A stretch of 39,269 nt of DNA from Pedobacter fastidiosus (GCF_014306625.1 NZ_JACRYL010000032.1:1-39269); one strand, 5' to 3'; positions 27,194-35,308 are shown, counted from the first letter of the stretch. Program-made: numbers and translations. Notes: generated from the letters alone by a model not told the origin.

Positions 27194-28066
27194 CTAATCG
27201 TGATGACTTGACAAATAAGCGCTGATACTCGTACCTGTATTTTTTTTGAATAACCGCGAAAAATAATCAGGGTCATTAAAACCTAATTCGTATGCCAGTT
27301 CCTTTACTGATAGCGTAGAATACTGTAACTTACGCTGCGCTTCCAGAATGAGCCTGTTTGTTATCCATTCCTTAGGTGATACACCTGAAAATTTCTTTAC
27401 AACTCCATAAAGGCTACCTGTGGTCATCGCCAATTTTTCTGCAATAATGTGTACGTCATGTTGTTCAGTCAGATGCGCTTCTACAGTAAGTTTAAAAGCG
27501 ATGTATTTGGACAATTTGGTATTTGGCGGGTTCTTTTGATTGCTCTGCTCAAAGTAAGCATTGTTAAACTCGGTTAAAAGCGTATTTAAATACGCTAGAA
27601 TTATTTCAATTTTATTTGGCTTTCCGGTAGTATGAAGTAATTGAAATAAGGTAGAGAAAACAGACTTTACACGCTCTTTAGCATCAGGAGTAAACGTGAT
27701 CATATTTAAATTTAAAGGATCCAGCAGGAACGGAAATGAATTTGGGAGCAGGCCCAACGTGTTTTCATCGAAGGCAGCTTTATAATTTAAACTGTGATTG
27801 TCCTTGAGGGCATTTGTAAATATTTGATTTGGCAAACCAAAAACCATTTGGCTGTCGCCGATGGTAATATCTTTTAAATCTATTTTATAAGTTTCTGACC
27901 CCTGATCCAAAAAGATAAAACAATAATGAGACAGCTTATGTGGCTGAAGCAATTTTTCTAAAATATCCGAAGGTATGGCAATCTTACAATTTTCATTCAC
28001 CATGATCTCCATCCTATCGTGCAGTTTCCTTCTTTTCTCCAATTCTTGGGTCTTCTGCATTTTCAT
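27194..28066 (-). CDS. AraC-family transcriptional regulator
   Basis: 290 aa from the chosen start. The N-terminal half is an AraC ligand-binding-like domain (SHYCFIFLDQGSETYKIDL, MVFGLPNQIF). The C-terminal domain holds IAEKLAMTTGSLYGVVKKF and VKELAYELGFNDPDYFSRLF, then KNTGTSISAYL. The frame is open back to 28144, which would add a hydrophobic segment, but an exact -7 box (TATCTTTG, minus strand, 28079-28086) lies inside that extension. The Met at 28066 is therefore the better start and no membrane anchor is predicted. It sits upstream of the SDR at 26383 and probably regulates it. Confidence 0.9.
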   Translation of the reverse strand: MKMQKTQELEKRRKLHDRMEIMVNENCKIAIPSDILEKLLQPHKLSHYCFIFLDQGSETYKIDLKDITIGDSQMVFGLPNQIFTNALKDNHSLNYKAAFDENTLGLLPNSFPFLLDPLNLNMITFTPDAKERVKSVFSTLFQLLHTTGKPNKIEIILAYLNTLLTEFNNAYFEQSNQKNPPNTKLSKYIAFKLTVEAHLTEQHDVHIIAEKLAMTTGSLYGVVKKFSGVSPKEWITNRLILEAQRKLQYSTLSVKELAYELGFNDPDYFSRLFKKNTGTSISAYLSSHHD

Positions 28067-28078
28067 CACATATCTAAA

Positions 28079-28086
28079 CAAAGATA
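28079..28086 (-). promoter_or_regulatory. -7 box of the AraC gene, decides its start
   Basis: The minus strand reads TATCTTTG, an exact TAnnTTTG match 12 bases before the ATG at 28066. It falls inside the longer reading frame, which argues against the start at 28144. Confidence 0.55.
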
Positions 28087-28144
28087 AGAAGAAATTAACG
28101 AAAAGTCTGATTAACCCGATTAGCTGCAAAGAGAATTGATCCAT

Positions 28145-28824
28145 TATAGCTAATCATGAATGGCGTTATTCGGGAGCTAGTCTTATAGGTTGTGTCATTA
28201 AGGTCATTAGCTCAAGCATTACACGTTAAATCTAGCTTTATTTAACAAGCATTGGTTATGCATCCAGCATCGGATTCGCGGACACAAAAATTAGTATTTA
28301 AAGAATTCAGCGAGGAAAAGCTGAAAGACATTTCTAGCTGATATTTGATCGCCCATTTAAAAACTGTACGCAGGCTGTAATTATTGAATAGGCGATAATC
28401 CTCTGAACTCCATCAGCGTACACTTTGCTGGAATCGAACTAACAACTAAAAGATTCTAAGTCTTCCTCGCTACAATCTCTATTTCTGGGCAAAATAGTCG
28501 TTTTTGACTTGCAGGAACGATTTAGTAACTTTTTGAAACCACAAAGTTTTGCTTCGTTCCGTAATTTTAACGGTTTCTACAGCGTTCTAAAATTGTATGC
28601 TGCGAAAGTTATGAAAAAGGATATTGTACTCTCGTTACGCTGCTTTATAGTCCGGCAACAACAAGTTATCTTTAACGGGATCCACCTAGATTGGTCCTAT
28701 GGGCGTTTAAGAATGATCGCTTAGAGGTGTTAAATTATATCTATCGAAAAAATGTATTCAGAACAATTAAAACATTAGTTCTGTAATTCCAGTTAAGGAT
28801 AACAGGTAACATATAAAGAGATTT
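28145..28824. other. Non-coding region with a tRNA-like relic
   Basis: No convincing gene. On the minus strand around 28430-28490 the sequence resembles the 3' two thirds of a tRNA: a stem GAAGA/TCTTT around the loop CTTAGAA, then a T-arm-like GTTAG-TTCGATT-CCAGC with a mismatch. No matching acceptor stem was found, so it is at best a degraded tRNA. The open frame at 28509-28724 looks spurious. Confidence 0.3.
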
Positions 28825-29419
28825 ATGAAAAGCGTTATTCAAACAAAGCCGCAAATTAATCTTCTGTGGACGGTTATTGAGTATTATTCTTTAGAAAATT
28901 GCCTGATTACCCCAGTAGATGAAGGCTACAAGATCAACTCAGTGATAATAGGATTCTATAACAGAAGATTTACCAGGTTAATTATTAGATACGAACTACA
29001 AAAAATTGGGAAACCCTTTATATTGATATTGTTTGCAGATATAATAATAAAACGCAAGCCATAAAATTACAAGGTAATGCTAAAGGAAACTGGCACAGCA
29101 GAGATAAATCAATCGATAAACTTCAAGGTTGTATAGAGGTGGATATCCCACTTACGCATTTACAAATACCCTATCCATTGACAGGCTGCAATTGGGAAAT
29201 GATGAAAAACAGCAAATCAAGGTGATATACCTTGATCTGTTACAACAAGAAATAAAATCGGTGTATCAAAATTACACTCGCGTGTCTGATGCGGAATGCC
29301 ACTACGAAAACGTTCCCAACGATTTTGAAGCCACTATCCGTATTGATGAGGAAGGCTTTGTAATTAATTACCCAGAACTTTTTACCAGGACAGCTAAACA
29401 ATCGTTAAATAGGAAATAA
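28825..29419 (+). pseudogene. Putative glycolipid-binding family protein (PF06475-like), two frameshifts
   Basis: Three frames in series rebuild one protein. The first has LLWTVIEYYSLENCLITPVD. After about 29008 the second continues KNWETLYIDIVCRYNNKTQA and DKLQGCIEVDIPLT. After about 29156 the third reads FTNTLSIDRLQLGNDEKQQI, then VYQNYTRVSDAECHYE and GFVINYPELFTR. The combination W--L-Y-SLE, L-GCI-VDI---PFTNTLPI-RL and D-EGFV--YP-LF-R is the signature of the glycolipid-binding family. One extra A in the six-A run near 29002 and one extra C near 29157 restore the frame to about 197 aa, so both lesions are one-base losses in homopolymers. It is either a recent pseudogene or a sequence error. 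Confidence 0.8.
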
Positions 29420-29476
29420 GTATGTTACATTTTTGACTTAGAGAAGCTATTAATCACTTATAAGAAAAGCTATTGA

Positions 29477-29940
29477 TCATTCGATGCTTCTCAGGTCAGT
29501 TATTAAATGCGGCAGTCCCTGAGCAAAAGCATGATCGCTGACCTCCGACTGCCGGAATACAGCCGTTTTAAAATGTTTCTTATAGAAAGTCAGGTGTCTG
29601 GCCGGCACGACCGGATCTTGGGTTCCCTGGTAAAAGAAAACCAGGCCTAAGGGCGGTAGTGTTGTTTCAAAATGTTCGATTAAAGCAAAATCTGATACGT
29701 CCCAACCGTCAGGCCCCAGTATGGTATGGCTAACCAAAAACAAACCTAAGATTCTCTTTTCCGGCCGTTCCTCAGAAAGGTATTTGAGCAGCGCATAGAA
29801 CCGCCGAGCGAATGGCCGATCAAGATAAGGGGCTGCGTCAACGCATCGAACTGTGCTTTAAACAGTAGCTTCCATGATAGAGGGTCGTTCCGGACAAAAT
29901 CGTGGGCATCTAGCCTTGTGAATCTTTCAGTACACTGAAT
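29477..29940 (-). pseudogene. Alpha/beta hydrolase (RBBP9/YdeN-like), truncated and frameshifted
   Basis: The minus strand reads RFTRLDAHDFVRNDPLSWKL, then PLILIGHSLGGS, the nucleophile elbow with the catalytic Ser. A one-base loss near 29800 moves the frame to ALLKYLSEERPEKRILGLFL, then GTQDPVVPARHLTFYKKHF with the catalytic Asp, and SDHAFAQGLPHL with the catalytic His. All three triad residues survive, but the N-terminal strand with the oxyanion loop is missing because a stop interrupts the frame just upstream of 29940. The group includes small serine hydrolases of unknown substrate. It lies tail to tail with the glycolipid-binding pseudogene. Confidence 0.75.
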
Positions 29941-30134
29941 TTATTAGCAACCAAGTGTTTTGTTTGTAATTGCTGATCCAGCATAATATAAGCGCTGTTA
30001 ATAATCAAAAAATTTGACACGTTACGTATTTTTATTATATGTAGTGTCGCAGATTCCAATTAGGTATATGCCAGTTGGCTTAAAATACCCTTTTTTTGTC
30101 GCAATCAACCCTAACTCATATCGGGACCACCACT

Positions 30135-30142
30135 TATTTTTG
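30135..30142 (+). promoter_or_regulatory. -7 box of the DHFR-like gene, abutting its ATG
   Basis: TATTTTTG matches TAnnTTTG and ends four bases before the ATG at 30147. The predicted transcript would start at or next to the A of ATG. Confidence 0.55.
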
Positions 30143-30146
30143 TATT

Positions 30147-30701
30147 ATGAGAAAGGTATCATTTGCTTTGAATATTAGCTTGGATGGCTATTGTGACCAC
30201 ACCCTTGGAGAACCAAGCGAAGAACTGATGGAGTATTTCGCTGGTATGATGGACGATGTAGGTCTGCTATTTTACGGCCGTGTGATGTATCAGTTGATGT
30301 TTCCATATTGGGCCGATGTCGCAAAAGACCGTTCAGGATCTGCCGCAGAGATCAGGTTTGCAAAAAGGCTTGTGGCAATTGATAAGGTGGTAATTTCCCG
30401 GTCAATGGAAACAGCAGATGTGGATACAACAATTATCCGTAGCGATCCTGCGGCTGAATTACGGAGGCTAAAGCAGCAGAACGGTAAAACAATTTCTGTA
30501 GACACCGAAAGTATGTTGCCAGAACTGACGGCAGCAAATCTAATTGATGAATTTCACTTTGTGGTACACCCAGTTATAGCGGGCAAGGGACGACATCTAT
30601 TTGATGCGGGCAGTCTCCGCGATATATTTAAGCTGGAATTGGTAGAAACACGGACCTTCAAAAACGGCTGTGTAGCACTTCACTACCGTAGAAGGAATTA
30701 A
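30147..30701 (+). CDS. Dihydrofolate reductase family protein (RibD C-terminal-like)
   Basis: 184 aa. The N-terminal MRKVSFALNISLDGYCDH is the standard opening of the RibD_C/YyaP-YwjB group of bacterial DHFR-like reductases. Other family features are LLFYGRVMYQLMFPYW, KVVISRSMETAD, and the C-terminal FHFVVHPVIAGKGRHLFD. The fold binds NADPH; the true substrate of this group is unknown and it is not the folate-pathway enzyme. The frame opens at 30096, but the -7 box at 30135 lies inside that extension and the Met at 30147 matches the family start. It is a single-gene unit with a terminator at 30916. Confidence 0.9.
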   Translation: MRKVSFALNISLDGYCDHTLGEPSEELMEYFAGMMDDVGLLFYGRVMYQLMFPYWADVAKDRSGSAAEIRFAKRLVAIDKVVISRSMETADVDTTIIRSDPAAELRRLKQQNGKTISVDTESMLPELTAANLIDEFHFVVHPVIAGKGRHLFDAGSLRDIFKLELVETRTFKNGCVALHYRRRN

Positions 30702-30915
30702 CGACAGTTCTTGTGCCCTCTCCTAACAAGCAATCGCTGCAAAGGAATATTATTTCGAGAGCGTTAATTGAGGAGGGTAATGAGGTCGCGTTCAAGCGTA
30801 AATTCAAAGTGCTGGCTGCTATTTGTTTTCAGACTCGGCCACTTCCCGGCGATGGAACGGTTGCTTGCCTGATCTTGCGAACAGGTTTTAAAAACCTCTA
30901 ATAAGTAGGTATAAA

Positions 30916-30953
30916 TTGATTGCCCCGAAATTGCTTTTTGGCAATCAAGTTTT
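30916..30953 (+). terminator. Rho-independent terminator downstream of the DHFR-like gene
   Basis: TTGATTGCC (30916-30924) pairs with GGCAATCAA (30940-30948), followed by GTTTTA. The 200-base stretch between the DHFR-like stop and this hairpin holds no gene I can support. Confidence 0.55.
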
Positions 30954-31029
30954 ACCTTATATTTTTTAATACGCTGTTAATACGTCCGCATCAGATAAAT
31001 ATTTTAAAAAGCTTCAGGTTAGGATTTAC

Positions 31030-31037
31030 TATCTTTG
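31030..31037 (+). promoter_or_regulatory. -7 box of the exported-protein/TonB-receptor cassette
   Basis: TATCTTTG, an exact TAnnTTTG match, ends five bases before the ATG at 31043. The decayed cassette at 10616-10623 has the same arrangement. Confidence 0.6.
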
Positions 31038-31042
31038 CGTCA

Positions 31043-31438
31043 ATGAAAAGAACAATCACCGCTTTGTTTTTGTACTGCTATTTCCTAGCGGGCAGCGTGA
31101 TCTTTCCACTAAGTGACTTTTCACTTATGCGTGACCTTCCTGCGATGTACCGGTCATACTGTGAGATCAGGGTTGGTAAACCGGATATTTGTGATTTTGT
31201 CGGGGATTACCTATTGCATGGTAAGGAGCTATTTGGCAACAATGCCCATGACGCCAAGCCTAAGAATGGGGGCACACTGCAGTTCCAACATCAACCAACG
31301 CTTTCGATTTTTTTTGTTCAACATGTTTTTCGGCTTTTCACCGATATTGGGCGACTATTGACTAACGAGCCAGTTTACCATGACTGCGACTATTCTTCGG
31401 AATATTACCATCAACATTTCAGGCCGCCGATAGCCTAA
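31043..31438 (+). CDS. Small exported protein with conserved FRPPIA tail, upstream of TonB receptor
   Basis: 131 aa from the chosen start. A hydrophobic N-terminus (MKRTITALFLYCYFLAGSVI) looks like a signal peptide or anchor. The middle holds DLPAMYRSYCEIRVGKPDIC and DFVGDYLLHGKELFGNN, then a His/Asn-rich stretch, ending YYHQHFRPPIA. I recognise this layout (signal, D-L-P-MY, FI-DHL, C-terminal FRPPI) from an uncharacterised Bacteroidota family of about 130 residues often found just before TonB-dependent receptors. It starts 79 bases ahead of the receptor and is probably cotranscribed with it. A role in metal or ligand handling at the cell surface is a guess from the two Cys and several His. 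The frame opens earlier at 30920, but the -7 box supports 31043. Confidence 0.75.
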   Translation: MKRTITALFLYCYFLAGSVIFPLSDFSLMRDLPAMYRSYCEIRVGKPDICDFVGDYLLHGKELFGNNAHDAKPKNGGTLQFQHQPTLSIFFVQHVFRLFTDIGRLLTNEPVYHDCDYSSEYYHQHFRPPIA

Positions 31439-31517
31439 TTATTTTTCTTCTCTATTTTTTAATCATTTATTTTCTTACGCAAGCCATAGTTATGCTTTGG
31501 CTAACATATTCATATAC

Positions 31518-33695
31518 ATGAAAAGATTTTTCATGCTGTTATCCTTTGTGCTATTGGCACATACGGTATCAGCACAGAATACCTTCAGGGCGAAAGTATT
31601 CAACGACCAAACCAAAGCGGCGCTGAAAGGCGCAACCGCGACCATACCTGATCTAAAGATCAGTGTAAGTGCTGATGCCAGTGGATTATTGACTATTCCA
31701 AACATACCCAACGGTAAATTCGAGATCGAGATCACCTATGTGGGTTTTGGCAAAAGCGAAATGATCTATAATTTCCCTTTGCAACATCCTGATGAGATCA
31801 TCATGATCAGCCTTGAACTGTCGACCGGTGAACTGGCAGAAGTAACCGTGCAAACAACGCGCACGAACCAAAACCTGCGGGATATTCCAACCCGTATAGA
31901 AGCGTTGCCATTGGAAGAACTGGACGAAAAAAGCACCATGCGTCCCGGCGACATAAAAATGTTATTGGGTGAAGCCACTGGCATTCACGTCCAGCAAACT
32001 TCGGCGGTAAGTGGCAGTGCCAGTTTCCGTATCCAGGGTCTAGGCAGCAGGTACACGCAACTCCTCCAAGATGGTATGCCCTTGTACGCAGGTTTTTCTG
32101 GTAATCTCAGTTTAATGCAGATCAGCCCGCTGGACCTACGACAAGTAGAATTTATCAAAGGATCGGCTTCGACTTTATATGGTGGCGGTGCAATTGCAGG
32201 TTTAGTAAACCTGATCAGTAAAGTGCCAGAAAAAGAACCGGAATTGACTTTCCTATTAAATGGAACAAGCGCCAAAGGTGCAGATGCCAGCGGCTATTAC
32301 AGCCGAAAGTGGAAACACATTGGCACAACCATATTTGGTTCTTACAATTACAATGGCGTTTACGATCCGTCGAATACAGGCCTAAGCGCAATACCGCAAA
32401 CGAAACGCTTTACCATCAACCCGAAAGTGTTCCTGTATATGGATGAACACAATTCGGGCTGGTTCGGTGTAAATACCACTTATGAGAACCGTTTGGGTGG
32501 CGATTTGCAGGTCATTTCGGGTCAACCCGATAATGTGCACCAATATTTTGAGCAAAACAAAACATTCCGCTTTTCAACACAGCTCTCATTTACCCATAAG
32601 ATAGATGAAGAAAGCAAGATAAATTTCAAAAACACAATCGGCTATTTTGACCGGGATTTGGTCGGACCCGCGTTTGATTTTAAAGGCCGGCAGGTTTCCT
32701 CGTACAGTGAAGTCAATTATGTGCGTAATGGCGATAAGGCTTCCTGGGTTGCCGGTGCGAACCTGATCACCGATCATTTTATTGCAGATCCTCCGCAAAA
32801 TGGCTTAAGTTATAACCAAGCTACCATCGGGACTTTCGTGCAAAATACCTATAAGGTAAATAATTGGTTCTCGGTAGAGAACGGTTTACGCTTGGATATT
32901 AATAACCCTGCACCGGCCACTCCATCATCGGGTCTGTTTATATTACCAAGAATAAATGCCTTATTTAAAATAACTGAGCATTTAAGTAGCCGTATTGGTG
33001 GCGGACTGGGTTATAAAATGCCGTCATTAATCAACGATGAGGTAGAGCAGGACGATTATGTTCATATACAACCTTTAAACATCGGCAATACACAAGCTGA
33101 ACAATCCTATGGTTTAAACGGCGACCTGAATTACCGCATTGCATTAGGTGACGACACTTTTATTAATATCAACCAATTGTTTTTTTCAACAAGGGTGGAC
33201 AGGCCGCTCATCCTGCAAAGTAATAGTTTTATTAATGCTCCCGGTTACTTAAATACACAGGGCGCGGAAACCAATATCAAGTTGGTTATGGATGAGATGG
33301 TTTTTTATCTCGGTTATACTTACACTGATACCAAAACCCATTTTAATGGGATAAGCGCGCTGCAAACACTTACACCCAAAAATCAATTAATTTTCGATGC
33401 GACTTATGAAATAGAAGGAAGTTTTCGTTTTGGAGCCGAAAGTTTTTATACCGGCCCGCAGTTATTATCAGACGGTACCACCGCAAAAGATTATGTAACC
33501 TTTGGTTTATTGGCACAAAAGATGTGGAAGCACTTGGACATCTTTGTTAATGCTGAAAACCTGACAGATCAGCGGCAGACCAAATGGGGCAGTATTTACA
33601 CAGGCAGTTTGACTGCTCCTAAATTCAAGAACATTTACGCGCCTTTGGATGGTGCTGTGGTTAATGTAGGGATCAGGATCAAGTTATTAAATTAA
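31518..33695 (+). CDS. TonB-dependent outer membrane receptor
   Basis: 725 aa from MKRFF. Signal peptide MKRFFMLLSFVLLAHTVSAQ; a carboxypeptidase-like regulatory domain at about 22-105 (AALKGATATIPDLKI, FEIEITYVGFGKSE); a plug domain at about 115-225 (MRPGDIKMLLGEATGI, SASFRIQGLGSRY, EFIKGSASTLYGGGAIAGLV); then a 22-strand-type barrel to the C-terminus, ending VNVGIRIKLLN. The short carboxypeptidase-like domain, the plug and the absence of a SusD gene suggest uptake of a siderophore, metal complex or other small ligand rather than a glycan. It forms a cassette with the small exported protein upstream. An inverted, decayed paralog lies at 7990-10139. Ligand unknown. Confidence 0.95.
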   Translation: MKRFFMLLSFVLLAHTVSAQNTFRAKVFNDQTKAALKGATATIPDLKISVSADASGLLTIPNIPNGKFEIEITYVGFGKSEMIYNFPLQHPDEIIMISLELSTGELAEVTVQTTRTNQNLRDIPTRIEALPLEELDEKSTMRPGDIKMLLGEATGIHVQQTSAVSGSASFRIQGLGSRYTQLLQDGMPLYAGFSGNLSLMQISPLDLRQVEFIKGSASTLYGGGAIAGLVNLISKVPEKEPELTFLLNGTSAKGADASGYYSRKWKHIGTTIFGSYNYNGVYDPSNTGLSAIPQTKRFTINPKVFLYMDEHNSGWFGVNTTYENRLGGDLQVISGQPDNVHQYFEQNKTFRFSTQLSFTHKIDEESKINFKNTIGYFDRDLVGPAFDFKGRQVSSYSEVNYVRNGDKASWVAGANLITDHFIADPPQNGLSYNQATIGTFVQNTYKVNNWFSVENGLRLDINNPAPATPSSGLFILPRINALFKITEHLSSRIGGGLGYKMPSLINDEVEQDDYVHIQPLNIGNTQAEQSYGLNGDLNYRIALGDDTFININQLFFSTRVDRPLILQSNSFINAPGYLNTQGAETNIKLVMDEMVFYLGYTYTDTKTHFNGISALQTLTPKNQLIFDATYEIEGSFRFGAESFYTGPQLLSDGTTAKDYVTFGLLAQKMWKHLDIFVNAENLTDQRQTKWGSIYTGSLTAPKFKNIYAPLDGAVVNVGIRIKLLN

Positions 33696-33701
33696 CTTTA
33701 T

Positions 33702-33738
33702 GGTCATGCCACATTATTGGTGGGGTATGACCTTTTTT
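33702..33738 (+). terminator. Rho-independent terminator after the TonB receptor
   Basis: GGTCATGCC pairs with GGGTATGACC (with a G-U pair) and is followed by six Ts, starting seven bases after the receptor stop. The decayed copy also keeps a terminator, though of different sequence. Confidence 0.75.
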
Positions 33739-33749
33739 ATTATACAGTC

Positions 33750-33860
33750 TTACCGAAAGTGAAAAAGCAGTCTCATTAAAAAAAGAAAACTCACAGTGAA
33801 AGCCAGTGTTTCTTCGCTAAAGGATTCGTAATACTTAATATTTTTCAATTCAATGTTCAT
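33750..33860 (-). pseudogene. N-terminal fragment of a mobile-element accessory gene
   Basis: The minus strand from 33860 reads MNIELKNIKYYESFSEETLA, then leaves the family and stops after 36 codons. The opening matches an uncharacterised Bacteroidota protein (pattern NIKYYERMSEETNAF) that travels with plasmids and conjugative elements. Only about the first 20 residues are kept. Confidence 0.45.
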
Positions 33861-33979
33861 GGTAGTTTTTGTTAATGGTTTATTTTTTGTACGTGATATT
33901 GATCTGCCTGGCCTGATTTTATGCATAGCAAAGCACCCTGGTCCGTAGGAACCAGGGTATGCATGCTGCTGGGAAATCG

Positions 33980-34140
33980 TTAATGGGTCTTCACAAAAAA
34001 CTCGTGATACGAGTTAAAGCCTTTTGGCTTATGCGTACGGATATTACTGCGTAAGGCCACGGTCTTTTCAAACCGGCTGAGTGAGAAAACGGCAGTAGGA
34101 ATACTGAATTTGCGATTGTGATAATTGATCTGCCAAGGAA
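33980..34140 (-). pseudogene. C-terminal fragment of a conserved hypothetical gene
   Basis: The minus strand reads WQINYHNRKFSIPTAVFSLS, then RFEKTVALRSNIRTHKPKGF and NSYHEFFVKTH before the stop at 33980-33982. The composition is strongly coding-like, but the frame is interrupted upstream of about 34140 and I cannot name the family. With the fragment at 33750-33860 it suggests debris of a mobile element between the receptor cassette and the AraC-VOC operon. The stretch to 34421 holds nothing else clear. Confidence 0.4.
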
Positions 34141-34421
34141 CGCCAACGCTTTAGCAATTTCTGAAGCTTCGGCAAACCGCTTAAATGGAAGTTGTGGGAT
34201 TAATGTATGCTTTTGCTCCAGCGATCTGGTCAGAAGTGAGCCCGGTCTTATTGAAACTGCCTGTAGTCGTATTCTAAGACAAAATTTACAGGAAGCTGAT
34301 TACAAACAAATTACTGAGGGCGGAAATGAAATTCAAAGATCAATAACTATTTAAAATTGCCTTTGTGACTGAAATACACAGGAAGCTAGTGTTGGGACTT
34401 TTAGTTAACTTTACACTTGAT

Positions 34422-34850
34422 ATGGTAACACCAGCGTACCCAAGAGAATATTTATACCAGCGCATCGTTCAGTCCAAATTATTTATTGATGATAATTATG
34501 CTAGGAAAATAACAATTGATGAGATATCAGGTGAGGCTTTTTTTTCCAAATTTCATTTTATCCGCCTATTCAAACAAACCTATCAAAAAACACCGCATCA
34601 ATACCTGGCCTTTGTACGTATAGAAAAGGCTATGCAGCTAATGCGTACTGGTATTACAGTTGCCGAAGTGTGCTCAGCAGTCGGTTTTGACACCCTAAGC
34701 GCTTTCGGCAACCTATTCAAACGAACTGTTGGGATAACCCCTTCAGCTTATTTAAAACAACAACGCCTGCAAATTATCCAACTTAAAGAAGCACCACTCA
34801 ACTTTGTGCCGGGTTGTATCGTTTACCAGTATGGGCTGGGTGAAAAATAG
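34422..34850 (+). CDS. Short AraC-family regulator (DNA-binding domain only), VOC-associated
   Basis: 142 aa from the chosen Met (VTPAYPREYLYQRIVQSKL), containing little more than the AraC DNA-binding domain: ITIDEISGEAFFSKFHFIRL for the first HTH and VAEVCSAVGFDTLSAFGNLF for the second, then KRTVGITPSAYL. No ligand domain is present; this short form is a regular Bacteroidota type found next to VOC genes. The frame opens 57 bases earlier, but the family start and a box-like TACACTTG just upstream favour 34422. It is followed by VOC, DUF1569 and DUF4287 genes in the same direction. Confidence 0.85.
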   Translation: MVTPAYPREYLYQRIVQSKLFIDDNYARKITIDEISGEAFFSKFHFIRLFKQTYQKTPHQYLAFVRIEKAMQLMRTGITVAEVCSAVGFDTLSAFGNLFKRTVGITPSAYLKQQRLQIIQLKEAPLNFVPGCIVYQYGLGEK

Positions 34851-34885
34851 CAACTTTGCCATAGTTGCTTGTATATCCTTTTTCC

Positions 34886-34893
34886 GACATTTG
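34886..34893 (+). promoter_or_regulatory. Candidate -7 box of the VOC gene
   Basis: GACATTTG differs from TAnnTTTG at one position and ends four bases before the ATG at 34898, the same geometry as the boxes at 30135 and 10616. Confidence 0.4.
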
Positions 34894-34897
34894 TTTC

Positions 34898-35308
34898 ATG
34901 ATCAGCAAAGTAACCCATATGTGCGTATATGTTCTTAACCAGGAAAGCGCCGCCGATTTTTATACCAATAAACTCGGCTTTAATGTCAAGATCGACGTGC
35001 CCATGGGGCCAGACACGCGGTGGTTAACCGTTACACCACCCGAACAGTCTGATTTAGAGATCACTTTATTTCCATTAATAGCCGGTAAAATGTTTACGGA
35101 AGAAAAGATAAAAATGCTGAAAGAACTGGTGAGTAGCGGCACATTCGGGCCCTGTGTTTTTTCCTGTAATGATATTTATGCGACCTATGAAGAATTGAAG
35201 GGCAAGGGGGTAGAATTTATCAAGCCACCTACTAAGGAATTTTTTGCATTAGAAGCATTGTTTAAAGATGATTCCGGTAACTTCTTTTCTTTACAGCAGC
35301 GCACATGA
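34898..35308 (+). CDS. VOC-family protein (glyoxalase/bleomycin-resistance-like)
   Basis: 136 aa. The start MISKVTHMCVYVLNQESAAD, then FYTNKLGFNV, is the first VOC half; RWLTVTPPEQSDLEITLFP, then DIYATYEELKGKGVEFIKPP and ALFKDDSGNFFSLQQ, complete the second. VOC proteins are small metal-binding or binding-only dimers; enzyme activity cannot be assumed. The TGA overlaps the ATG of the DUF1569 gene (ATGA at 35305-35308). It is related to the VOC protein at 36157-36552, sharing the ADSRWL/PDTRWLTV segment and FYT-LGF. Confidence 0.87.
   Translation: MISKVTHMCVYVLNQESAADFYTNKLGFNVKIDVPMGPDTRWLTVTPPEQSDLEITLFPLIAGKMFTEEKIKMLKELVSSGTFGPCVFSCNDIYATYEELKGKGVEFIKPPTKEFFALEALFKDDSGNFFSLQQRT

Noticed and set aside
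28067..28144. Longer AraC start giving a hydrophobic N-terminus
   Set aside because: An exact -7 promoter box lies inside the extension, so the membrane anchor is probably an artefact of the long frame.
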